A stretch of DNA of 25,767 nt from an uncultured Clostridia bacterium (lineage in GTDB: Bacteria; Bacillota; Clostridia; TANB77; CAG-508), in assembly GCA_904419095.1 (NCBI GenBank), contig CAJFQT010000007.1:1-25767 (forward strand), read 5' to 3'. Positions 15,387 through 24,100 of the stretch are shown one piece after another. A program made the position numbers and the translations under genes. A model generated the notes under the pieces. It was not told the DNA's origin. It saw only the letters and a list, made by a program, of their open reading frames with translations, and ran no database searches. Within the stretch, counting starts at the first letter, position 1. Every line of letters starts with the position of its first letter.

Positions 15387-16247
15387 GTGAAAGTAATAAT
15401 AAAAGAAAAAATAATAATTCCTAAAATGATAAAAGAAATAATAGAAACATTAATAGGAGCATTAATAATGGCAATAGGAACATCACTATTCCTCTTACCA
15501 AACCAACTATCATCAGGAGGAATAGCAGGTGTTGCAACAATTTTCTATTATCTATTAAAAATACCAATGGGAACAACAATGCTTGCATTCAATATACCAC
15601 TATTCGTATTTGCGGTATACAAAATAGGAAAAAATTTTTTCATAAAATCAATGATAGGAACAATAGGATTTTCAGTATTTGTAGACTTTTTTGACAAATT
15701 TGAAGCATTAACAAATGATAGATTTTTAGCCTGTATATATGGTGGAATAATAATGGGATTAGGAACAGCAGCTTTATTAAAAGCAAATTCATCAACAGGA
15801 GGATCAGACCTAATAAGCTATTTAGCAAAAAGCTATAAACCAGAATTAAGAACAAGCAACATAATTGTAATAATTGATGCAGTAATAGTAGCATTAAACG
15901 TAATATTTTTTAAAGAAGTAGAAATAGGATTATATTCTGCAATAGCAATATATATAATGGGAAAAATAATAGACATATTTTTCGAAGGAATATATTTCAC
16001 AAAACTAATATTCATAATTTCAGATAAAAACGAAAAAATAGCTTACGAAATAGGAGAAAACATAAAAAGAGGTACGACTGGACTACTTGGAAAAGGAATG
16101 TACACCAAAAAAGACAAACTAGTACTAATGTGTGCAGCATCCAGAGGAGACATATCAAGAGTAAAAAACATAGCAAGAAAAATAGATCCAAAGAGCTTCA
16201 TAATAATAACTAATTCTAGAGAAGTTGTGGGGCAGGGGTTTAAATAG
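15387..16247 (+). CDS. YitT-family membrane protein with DUF2179 domain
   Basis: Up to 286 residues: an integral membrane part with five or six helices (about 20-200), starting MIKEIIETLIGALIMAIGTS and containing the family's LPNQLSSGGIAGVA and ANSSTGGSDLISY, and a cytoplasmic DUF2179 domain at the end (about 205-286, closing ITNSREVVGQGFK). The transport substrate is unknown. The start is uncertain: GTG 15387 directly follows the T-run of a terminator and has no ribosome binding site, while ATG 15426 (residue 14) begins nearer the family's usual N-terminus but also lacks a good site. The stop codon TAG falls in the left end of the palindromic element at 16242-16556. Confidence 0.87.
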   Translation: MKVIIKEKIIIPKMIKEIIETLIGALIMAIGTSLFLLPNQLSSGGIAGVATIFYYLLKIPMGTTMLAFNIPLFVFAVYKIGKNFFIKSMIGTIGFSVFVDFFDKFEALTNDRFLACIYGGIIMGLGTAALLKANSSTGGSDLISYLAKSYKPELRTSNIIVIIDAVIVALNVIFFKEVEIGLYSAIAIYIMGKIIDIFFEGIYFTKLIFIISDKNEKIAYEIGENIKRGTTGLLGKGMYTKKDKLVLMCAASRGDISRVKNIARKIDPKSFIIITNSREVVGQGFK

Positions 16248-16556
16248 CAAGTTTTTTGGACTCTAATTTGTAATAAAAGGCTATTTTAGTTCGTTGACCG
16301 CTCCCAGGGGTATATGTATAAAATATTTATTCCGCTCCTCGGCTTGTTACATTGCCTACGCCTTCTAAATCCAAAACAAACGAGCCTCTCGTTACATTCT
16401 TCACGCTTCCTCATTTATTTTGGATTAAGAAGGCGTACGACAATTCCACGGCACACTCGTCACTCCATAAATATTTTATACATATACCCCTTAACGCTGA
16501 CCTAATGATTGCTTTAGCCTTTTATTACAAATTAGAGTCCAAAAATCTTGCTATTT
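16242..16556. mobile_element. 315-bp nested palindromic element, MITE-like
   Basis: Three nested inverted-repeat pairs with matching spacing on both sides. Outer: 16242-16283 with 16515-16556, 41 of 42 bases. Middle: 16307-16330 with 16467-16490, 24 of 24. Inner: 16357-16380 with 16414-16437, 22 of 24. The segments between outer and middle pairs are of similar length but largely unpaired. The core is clearly richer in G/C than the surroundings and contains GTTACATT twice (16346-16353 and 16391-16398). No open frame in it looks like a protein. The ends (AAATAGCAAG...CTTGCTATTT) are terminal inverted repeats. It overlaps the yitT stop codon. A non-autonomous transposable element or a highly structured RNA are both possible; no transposase is present. 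Confidence 0.7.
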
Positions 16557-16635
16557 ATAATTTAATATAGTAAAATAATAATAAATTCTAATGAAAAACA
16601 TAGGCATAAATTGTCTTGGGAAGGAATGAAAAAAT

Positions 16636-17256
16636 ATGAAAAATTATTATGATATATTGCAGGTAAATCCAAAAGCATCTCCAGAAATAATAGAAAAAGC
16701 ATATCATTTCTTAGCAAAAAAATATCATCCAGATATGCAATCTGATGAAATAGAAAAATTAAGATGTGAACAAATACTAAAAGACCTAAACGAAGCATAT
16801 TATGTACTATCAGACGTATTTTTAAGAGAACAATATGACAAAGAACTTCAAAATCAGAACATACAAAATAAGCAAAATATAAATACTGAAAATAGACAAG
16901 AAAATGTAGAAAATAAAAGTAACGTACATAATAATTTAAAAGATAAAATAAATTTCAATAACTTCAAAAATAATATAAAAGCAAATAAAAGAACAAATAA
17001 AAAACAAGAAAAAAAGCAAAACATCCAAACAAACCAAGAACCAGAAAGATATGAAGTAGGAACGTTTTCAGCATTAGTAGCAATTGTAAAAAGGCTGATT
17101 AAAGACACACCAGACGCAGAAAATATTAAGAAAGTCAATAAAAAAGACATATATATTTTCATAGTTGCAATAGTAATAGTATTAATAATTTGTGTAATTT
17201 TATGGTTCATACCATTCACAAACAGCTTTATAAGAAATATATTTTTCCTAAAATAG
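16636..17256 (+). CDS. J-domain protein with C-terminal membrane anchor
   Basis: 206 residues. Residues 1-70 form a DnaJ-type J domain: MKNYYDILQVNPKASPEIIE, helix II, the essential HPD at 31-33, and LNEAYYVLSDVFLREQYDKE. A long Asn/Lys/Gln-rich linker follows (about 72-150), and a membrane helix lies near the end (about 172-195). The glycine/phenylalanine and zinc-finger regions of true DnaJ are absent. It should recruit DnaK-type Hsp70 to the membrane; the client is unknown. An AAGGA-type site lies about 10 nt before ATG 16636. The stop is 11 nt before the rpsU promoter. Confidence 0.82.
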   Translation: MKNYYDILQVNPKASPEIIEKAYHFLAKKYHPDMQSDEIEKLRCEQILKDLNEAYYVLSDVFLREQYDKELQNQNIQNKQNINTENRQENVENKSNVHNNLKDKINFNNFKNNIKANKRTNKKQEKKQNIQTNQEPERYEVGTFSALVAIVKRLIKDTPDAENIKKVNKKDIYIFIVAIVIVLIICVILWFIPFTNSFIRNIFFLK

Positions 17257-17267
17257 AAAACTATGTA

Positions 17268-17296
17268 TTGACAAGCTTTTTTCTATAATGTATAAT
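17268..17296 (+). promoter_or_regulatory. Consensus promoter of rpsU
   Basis: TTGACA (17268-17273), exactly 17 nt, TATAAT (17291-17296): a perfect sigma-A consensus, fitting a highly expressed ribosomal gene. Confidence 0.85.
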
Positions 17297-17308
17297 ATAT
17301 ATCGTTAT

Positions 17309-17336
17309 AGGGTTATCCCGCATACATACGTGTATG
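17309..17336 (+). other. Structured rpsU leader
   Basis: The roughly 55-nt leader of rpsU contains two small hairpins: GGG-TTAT-CCC (17310-17319) and CATACATACGTGTATG (17321-17336), a perfect 6-bp stem with a TACG loop. They end shortly before the ribosome binding site AAGGAGGGG. Translational control by S21 or RNA stabilisation is possible. Confidence 0.4.
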
Positions 17337-17358
17337 ACCGGAAGGAGGGGAAATATAA

Positions 17359-17529
17359 ATGTCAGAGATTAAAGTAAATAATGGAAATATAGAAGAAGCA
17401 TTAAGAAGACTTAAAAGACAATGTGCTAGAAATGAAGTAATGCAAGAAGTTCGTAAAAGAGAACATTATGAAAAGCCTAGTGTAAAAAGAAAGAAAAAAT
17501 CAGAGGCTGCAAGAAAAAGAAAATATTAA
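17359..17529 (+). CDS. rpsU: 30S ribosomal protein S21
   Basis: A 56-residue basic protein starting MSEIKVNNGNIEEALRRLKR, with the family's RxxKRQ-C, VMQEVRKREHYEKPS and a Lys/Arg-rich tail. S21 binds near the 3' end of 16S rRNA in the small subunit. The length is normal for Firmicutes. A very strong ribosome binding site (AAGGAGGGG, 17342-17350), a consensus promoter and a terminator make it a single-gene unit. Confidence 0.95.
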   Translation: MSEIKVNNGNIEEALRRLKRQCARNEVMQEVRKREHYEKPSVKRKKKSEAARKRKY

Positions 17530-17540
17530 AAATGTAATAG

Positions 17541-17582
17541 TAGGAGTTTAGGGGAAAATCCTTAGACTTCTATTTTGATTTT
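17541..17582 (+). terminator. Terminator of rpsU
   Basis: Stem of 13 pairs, 17541-17553 with 17560-17572, using several G-U pairs, followed by TTTTGATTTT. It starts 11 nt after the rpsU stop. Confidence 0.65.
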
Positions 17583-17678
17583 AAAGAGCAATTAGTATAT
17601 ATTTAAAAAAAATACAAATAATATAAAAAGGTTTATAGATTATCCAAAAATCTAAATTTATTAATAAGGATGTAAAGT

Positions 17679-18974
17679 ATGTTATATAAAGAAAAACAAA
17701 TAAAAGAAGGAATAAAATTACATTTAATAAAAAACGAAAGATTCAAAACAAATTTAATAGCTGTATTTTTAACAATGCCACTAGAAAGAGAAAATATAAC
17801 AAAAAACGCTATGATACCAATGATATTAAGAAGAGGCTCAAAAAATATGCCAACACAAGAAGATATAAGCAAAAATTTAGAAGAAATGTATGGAGCAATA
17901 TTTGATTGTGGTGTTGAGAAAAAAGGAGAAAATCATATATTAAAATTCTATTTAGAAAGCATCAATGATGAATTTTTACCAGAAAGTCAAGGAAAAATAT
18001 TAAAAGAATCAATAGATAAATTACTAGAAATTGTATTTAATCCATTAGTAGAAAATGAAGAATTCAATAAACAATATATAGAACAAGAAAAAATAAATTT
18101 AAAACAAATAATAGAAGGTAGAGCAGACAATAAAAGTAGGTATGCATTAGACAGATGTGTTGAAGAAATGTATAAAGACACAAACTATTCACTATACAAA
18201 TATGGATATGTTGAAGACCTAGAAAATATTAATGCAAGCAACCTATATATATCTTACAAAAAAATAATAGAACAATGTAATATAGATATCTATGTATCAG
18301 GAATTGTAGATGAAGAAATAATAAAATATATAGAAGAAAATAATAATCTAAAAAACATAAACAATAGAAAATCAATAATAAAAAAATACGAAATAGAAAA
18401 AGAAAAACCAATAAAAGAAAAAACAATATTTGAAAACTTAGATGTTAATCAAGGAAAATTAATTATGGGACTAAAAGTGCCAATGCAAACAGAAGATAAG
18501 CAATATGACACAATAATATATAACAGTATATTAGGAGGAAGTGCCAATTCTAAACTATTTCAAAATGTAAGAGAAAAAGCAAGTTTAGCATATACAGCAA
18601 ATTCAAGTTATATAAGAATGAAAAATACCATCTGCATAAACTGTGGAATAGAATTTGCAAATTATGAAAAAGCTGTAGAAATAATAAAAACACAATTAGA
18701 AGAAATGAAAAATGGAAACTTTTCAGAAGAAGATGTAGAAAATGCAAAAAGAGGATACATTTCAGCAATAAAATCAATAGAAGATGAGCAAGATACAGAA
18801 ATAATGTATTATTTTGGACAAGAATTTACAAATATAAAATTAGACATAAAAGGATATGAAGATAGAATAGCAAAAGTTAAAAAAGAAGACATTATTGAAA
18901 TAGCAAAAATTGTAAAAATAGACACAATATATTTTCTACAAGATGGAAGTGTAAAACTACAAAATAATAGATAA
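17679..18974 (+). CDS. ymfF: M16 peptidase-like protein YmfF (inactive partner)
   Basis: 431 residues of the M16 (insulinase-like) fold, similar to YmfF of Bacillus (also called YfmF in databases, linked there to modification of elongation factor EF-P). The zinc motif HxxEH is missing, as is usual for this partner. The C-terminal half has the typical YNSILGGSANSKLFQNVREK and ASLAYTANSSYIRMKN. It should pair with the active subunit encoded 10 nt downstream. The site AAGGATG precedes ATG 17679. The substrate is not known from sequence. Confidence 0.85.
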   Translation: MLYKEKQIKEGIKLHLIKNERFKTNLIAVFLTMPLERENITKNAMIPMILRRGSKNMPTQEDISKNLEEMYGAIFDCGVEKKGENHILKFYLESINDEFLPESQGKILKESIDKLLEIVFNPLVENEEFNKQYIEQEKINLKQIIEGRADNKSRYALDRCVEEMYKDTNYSLYKYGYVEDLENINASNLYISYKKIIEQCNIDIYVSGIVDEEIIKYIEENNNLKNINNRKSIIKKYEIEKEKPIKEKTIFENLDVNQGKLIMGLKVPMQTEDKQYDTIIYNSILGGSANSKLFQNVREKASLAYTANSSYIRMKNTICINCGIEFANYEKAVEIIKTQLEEMKNGNFSEEDVENAKRGYISAIKSIEDEQDTEIMYYFGQEFTNIKLDIKGYEDRIAKVKKEDIIEIAKIVKIDTIYFLQDGSVKLQNNR

Positions 18975-18984
18975 GGAGGCAACA

Positions 18985-20265
18985 ATGCAAGTAATTCAAA
19001 ATTTAAAAGTAAAAGAAACTTTATATTTAGAAAATTTAGAAAATGGACTGACAGTAATGATTATACCTAAAAAAAATGTCCAAAAAAAATATATAATATG
19101 GGGAACTAATTATGGATCAAATGATAGCACATTTATAGTACCAGGCGAAACAGAAATTACAGAAGTACCCAAAGGAGTAGCACATTTTCTAGAACATAAA
19201 ATGTTTGAACAAGAAAATGGAAAAAACAGTTTAGATGTACTAACAGACCTAGGAGTAAATGCAAATGCATATACAACAAATGACCATACAGCATATTTAT
19301 ACGAATGCACTGACAATTTTTATGAAGCATTAGACGAATTTATGGATTATGTACAACATCCTTATTTCACAGACGAAAATGTAGAAAAAGAAAAAGGAAT
19401 AATTGGTCAAGAAATAATGATGTATGATGACTATCCAGAGTGGAAAGTATATTTAAATACATTAGAAGCAATGTATCATTCAAACCCAGTCAAATTAGAC
19501 ATCACAGGAACAATCGACACAATAAAAGAAATAAACAAAGAAATTCTGTATAAATGCTATAACACATTTTATCAACCATCAAATATGGCAATGGTAGTAT
19601 GTGGAGACTTTGAACCAGAAAAGTTATTAGAGGAAATAAAAAAGAGACTAATAAAAACAGACAAAAAAGGAGAAATAAAAAGAATTTATCCAGAAGAACC
19701 TGAAAACATAGTAAAAGAAAAAGTAATACAAAAAATGGATGTTAGTAGACCTTTATTTAACATAGGAATAAAAGTAAACAATTTTTCATCAATAAGTTCA
19801 AAAGAAAAAGTTAGAAAAAGTATAATGATACAACTAATTTTAAACTTATTATTTGGTGAAAGTTCAAATCTCTATAAAAAATTATACAATAATGGAAATA
19901 TATCATATATACCAGTAATGGACTTTGAATATTCAAAAACATATTCACATATATTAATTTCAGGACAATCAAACAATCCAGAAGAATTATATGAAGAACT
20001 AAAAAAAGAAATAAAAAATATGAAAAATCAAAATATAAAACCAGAAGACTTTGAAAGACTAAAAAAGACATTATATGGAGAATATATAAAAGAATATAAT
20101 GATGTAACAGATATTGCAAGAATGTTTTTAGTAGATTATTTTAAAGACGTAAATACTTTTGAATTTGTTGAACAAGTTAGCAATATAAATCTAGAAGAAA
20201 TTTATCAAATTTTAGATGATTATTTTGATGAAAGTAAGATGGTTCTATCAATAGTACAAGCATAA
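18985..20265 (+). CDS. ymfH: M16 zinc peptidase YmfH (active partner)
   Basis: 426 residues. The inverted zinc motif HFLEH lies at 67-71 (GVAHFLEHKMFEQ). The third ligand is E143 in IIGQEIMMYDD, exactly 76 residues after the first His as in other M16 peptidases, so the enzyme is probably active. The later parts carry TGTIDTIKEIN and FYQPSNMAMVVCGDF, typical of the family. AAGGAGG lies between ymfF and this start, and the two genes form an operon. In Bacillus the ymfF/ymfH genes are linked to EF-P 5-aminopentanol modification; whether that holds here is unknown. Confidence 0.9.
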   Translation: MQVIQNLKVKETLYLENLENGLTVMIIPKKNVQKKYIIWGTNYGSNDSTFIVPGETEITEVPKGVAHFLEHKMFEQENGKNSLDVLTDLGVNANAYTTNDHTAYLYECTDNFYEALDEFMDYVQHPYFTDENVEKEKGIIGQEIMMYDDYPEWKVYLNTLEAMYHSNPVKLDITGTIDTIKEINKEILYKCYNTFYQPSNMAMVVCGDFEPEKLLEEIKKRLIKTDKKGEIKRIYPEEPENIVKEKVIQKMDVSRPLFNIGIKVNNFSSISSKEKVRKSIMIQLILNLLFGESSNLYKKLYNNGNISYIPVMDFEYSKTYSHILISGQSNNPEELYEELKKEIKNMKNQNIKPEDFERLKKTLYGEYIKEYNDVTDIARMFLVDYFKDVNTFEFVEQVSNINLEEIYQILDDYFDESKMVLSIVQA

Positions 20266-20350
20266 ACAATTATTTTAAAGAAAAATTAAAACTTTATAAT
20301 TTTATAAAAAATGTAAAAATAACGAAATTTTAGACAATAAAAGAAATTAA

Positions 20351-20366
20351 AAGTGAAAATTCACTT
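20351..20366. repeat. Perfect short palindrome AAGTGAAAATTCACTT
   Basis: A 7-bp dyad with a 2-nt centre, lying 85 nt after the ymfH stop and upstream of the terminator at 20397. It could be an operator, but it lies within the transcribed tail of ymfH. Confidence 0.3.
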
Positions 20367-20396
20367 AAAAAATATAGAATGTGAAATTTGTAATAG

Positions 20397-20440
20397 TAAC
20401 GGTAAAAATAACAAAAAAAATTTTTTACCGTTATTTTTTT
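20397..20440 (+). terminator. Terminator behind ymfF-ymfH
   Basis: TAACGGTAAAAA (20397-20408) pairs perfectly with TTTTTACCGTTA (20422-20433), followed by seven T. It lies about 130 nt past the ymfH stop. The rest of 20266-20574 holds no gene apart from the upstream region of the spo0E-like gene. Confidence 0.8.
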
Positions 20441-20574
20441 AGCGAAAACATTGAAAAACGTCGAATTAAAGAGCACAAAAGTTGTGAAAAAAAGAAGAAA
20501 AGACTTGACTAAATAGGAAAAATATGGTAATTTATAATTATACAGAAGATAGACCAAAAAAAGGAGAGATTAAT

Positions 20575-20733
20575 ATGTTAAATGAAGAAATATGTAAATT
20601 AAGAGACAAATTAAATGAAAGCATCGAAAACAATGCCGACTATGAAGAAATATACAGATTAAGTGTTGAACTTGACGAATTAATAGCGAGATATTATAAA
20701 AATGAAAAAAAATTATGTGAAAATAAAAATTAA
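20575..20733 (+). CDS. Spo0E-like aspartyl-phosphate phosphatase
   Basis: 52 residues of the Spo0E family (helical hairpin): MLNEEICKLRDKLNESIENN, then the signature SVELDELIARYY (family S-x-x-L-D-x-x-I). Members remove phosphate from Spo0A~P and so hold back sporulation. The start is ATG 20575, with AAAGGAGAG 6 nt upstream; an in-frame ATG at 20524 has no such site. CGTCGAA (20459-20465) upstream differs from the 0A-box core by one base. The natural partner could be the genome's main Spo0A or the Spo0A-like protein of this window. Confidence 0.85.
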   Translation: MLNEEICKLRDKLNESIENNADYEEIYRLSVELDELIARYYKNEKKLCENKN

Positions 20734-20776
20734 ATCTTTCTTAAAAAGGGGACTTTTGAGGAGGGTTTTATTTTTG

Positions 20777-20989
20777 CTATACTATATCTTGATCCTGAGA
20801 CATTTTTCTAATATACGCTCCTATTTCTTCGTTTGTAAGGTCTAATTCTGCAATTAAATTCTTTAAAACATCTCTACGTGGTAAATCCTCTTCATTATCA
20901 ATACGCACATATTGCCTCAAGCTAATCCCTAATAATTGAGACATTTTTTCTTGAGTATATTTTTTTTGTTTCCTTTTTTCTTTAATCAT
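20777..20989 (-). CDS. Small XRE-family transcriptional regulator
   Basis: 70 residues, essentially one Cro/C1-type helix-turn-helix domain: KKYTQEKMSQLLGISLRQYV contains the two helices, followed by the third and fourth helices up to LTNEEIGAYIRKMS. There is no effector domain. GGGTGA lies just before ATG 20989. It converges with the spo0E-like gene and diverges from the SNF2 helicase gene, whose promoter region it could control. The target is unknown. Confidence 0.8.
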   Translation of the reverse strand: MIKEKRKQKKYTQEKMSQLLGISLRQYVRIDNEEDLPRRDVLKNLIAELDLTNEEIGAYIRKMSQDQDIV

Positions 20990-21099
20990 AAAATCACCCT
21001 TTTACAATGTTATTCCCATTATTACACAATTTAATTAAGTTTGGTATTGTCATTTAAAGTCAGGTGTAAAGCCAATTTAAAGAAAAAACAATAATTTTA

Positions 21100-21128
21100 T
21101 TGAAATTTTACCTCAAATATAATATAAT
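21100..21128 (+). promoter_or_regulatory. Promoter of the SNF2 helicase gene
   Basis: TTGAAA (21100-21105), 17 nt, TATAAT (21123-21128), 50 nt before the start codon. Confidence 0.7.
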
Positions 21129-21178
21129 ATTTACCTGTAAAAAAGAGAAACATTATAAAATAAAAGAGGAGTAAAATA

Positions 21179-24100
21179 ATGTTAGTTAGTAGAGATATAA
21201 TGCTAAGTCTTATGCTAGACGCAGGAAAAGATAGAATAAATAGAGCCAAAAGATACAAAGAAGAAGGAAGGGTAGATATAGATAAAATAGAATATGAAAA
21301 TAGCAGAAATTTCGAAGTATCAGCAAATGTATATGGGAATGAAACATATCGTACATATATATCAGCTAGAAATGGCGAAATAGATGATATAACATGCACA
21401 TGCCCAGATTATGAGAGAACATATGGAGTATGTAAACATACACTTGCAACTATAATGGAATTAGAAGAAATAATAAGCCCAGATGAAGTAAACAAACCAA
21501 AGAGTAATAATATAAGATACACAAATTTCAAACAAATTGTAAACACATTCTATAATGAAGAAATAGACAAAATTGATGAAGAAGAAATAAAAATAGGAAA
21601 AGATTCAGGAACAATAATATTAGAGCCAAAACTAATATATAACAGATTTGACAAAGACTTAAAACTTGAATTTAAAATAGGAAACAAAAGACTATATAAA
21701 ATAAAAAGCCTAACAGAATTTTATGACAGAATGTTAAACAAAGAATTTTATAAATATGGAGATAAATTACAATTCATACACACAAAAGAAATGTTTAGAA
21801 AAGATATGCAAGATTTATTAGAATTTGTATTAAAATATTCAGAAATAATCAAATATGCAAATTCAAACTCAAATAGTAATTATAGATATTACGGAAAAGC
21901 ACTAAATGAAAATAGTATAATGTTAGGAAACACAGGGTTAGATGAATTTTTTGAAATAATGAAAGGAAAGAAAATAGAATTTCAAATAGACACAAAACAA
22001 GGGCAAATAGAACTAAAAGAAGAAAATCCAAAAATAGAATTCTTCTTAAACAAAACAACAAACCAAGAATATGAAATAGTTCCAAATGTTAATTTATATG
22101 AAATAATATTTCTAAAAGGAAAAGACCATCAATATATATTATGGGAAAACAAACTATACAAATTAAATAAGCAATTTGAAGAATCAACAATGAAATTAAT
22201 TCAAATTTTTAAAGAAAACTATTTAACAGAAGTATTTCTTTCAAAAGAAGATTTAAAACAACTATTTTCAATAGTTGTTCCAAGACTAAAAAACACAATA
22301 AATCTAAAAAATGTAGACGAAAAAGAAATAGAAGAATACAAACCCAAAGAATTAATCACAAAAGTATATTTAGATTTTGATAAAAATGATTATCTAGTAG
22401 CAGAAGTAAGATTTTGCTATGATGAAACAGAAATAAATCCACTTAATGAAAAACAAAAAGTAAACATACCACGTAACATATTAGAAGAATCAAAAGCATT
22501 AAACATATTCAAAAAATCAGGATTTATGTTTGACGTCAAAAATTTAAGATTTATATTACCAGAAAATGATAAAATATATAACTTCTTAACACAAGACATA
22601 GCATATTACATGCAAAAATTTGAAGTAATGGTAACAGATAATTTTAAGACAAAAGAAATAACAAAGCCAAAAATAGGAACATTAGGAATAAAAGTAGAAA
22701 ATGACTTATTATCAATAGACTTAAAAAAGATAAATATAGACATAAAAGAACTAAAAGATATAATGTCAAAATATAAACTAAAGAAAAAATATCATAGACT
22801 AAAAGATGGAAGTTTTTTAAGTTTAGAAGAAAATAAAGAAGTAGAATTTATAGACAAACTAGTCACAGGAATGAACATAGACTATAAAGAAATAGAAGAC
22901 GGAGAAATAAGACTACCAGTTAATCGTTCTTTATACCTAAATGAATTACTAAAAGGACTAAAAGGAACAGAAATAATAAAAAACAGTGAATACAAAAACA
23001 TAGTAACAAACTTAAATAAAGAAATACAAGATGATAATATAACAATACCAGAAAATTTAAATGCCGATTTACGTTACTATCAAAAAATAGGATTTAGATG
23101 GCTTTCAGTATTAGACAGTTATCACTTTGGAGGAATTTTAGCTGATGATATGGGACTTGGAAAAACAATACAAATTCTTGCTATAATTCTAAAATACATA
23201 AATAAAGAAAAAGAAAGTAGAAAAGCAAGTATAGTAATATCTCCAAGTTCGCTAACACTAAACTGGCTAAATGAAGCCAAAAAATTTGCACCAACATTAA
23301 AAGTTGGAATAATAAGAGGAACTGCAAAAGAAAGAGCAGAACAAATAAAAAATATCAACAATTATGATTTAATAATAACATCATATGATTTGCTAAAAAG
23401 AGACGTAGATAACTATAAAGAACTAAACTACACATTTAAATATGCAATCGCAGATGAAGCACAATATCTAAAAAACAGTAATACAAAAAATGCAAAAGTA
23501 ATCAAAAGCATAAAAGCAGAAACAAGATTTGCATTAACAGGAACACCAATAGAAAACTCACTTGCAGAATTATGGTCAATATTTGACTTCATAATGCCAG
23601 GATACCTATTTGGATACAAGGAATTCAAAAACACATATGAAGTACCAATAGTAAAAGATCAAGACGAAAATGCAATGAACAAATTAAAAATGTTAATAGA
23701 ACCATTTGTATTAAGAAGAACAAAAAAAGAAGTTTTAACAGAACTACCAGAAAAAACAATAACAGTCCTAAACAATGAAATGACAGAAGAACAAGAAGAA
23801 ATATACTTATCATATCTAGCACAAGCAAAACAAGAAGTAGCAGATGAAATAAATGCAAATGGATTTGAAAAAAGTCAAATAAAAATTTTAGCAGCATTAA
23901 CAAGACTAAGACAAATATGTTGCCATCCAAAACTCTTTATAAGTAATTACTCAGGAATATGTAGTAAACTAGAACAATGTTTAGAAATCATAGAAGACGG
24001 AATTTCAGCAGGGCACAAAATACTATTATTCTCTACATACACATCAATGTTTGACATCATAGAAGAAAAACTAAAGAACAGAAAAATAGCATATTTCAAA

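Noticed and set aside
16314..16570. Two short plus-strand frames in the palindromic element
   Set aside because: They lie wholly in inverted-repeat sequence, lack ribosome binding sites and read as low-quality protein.
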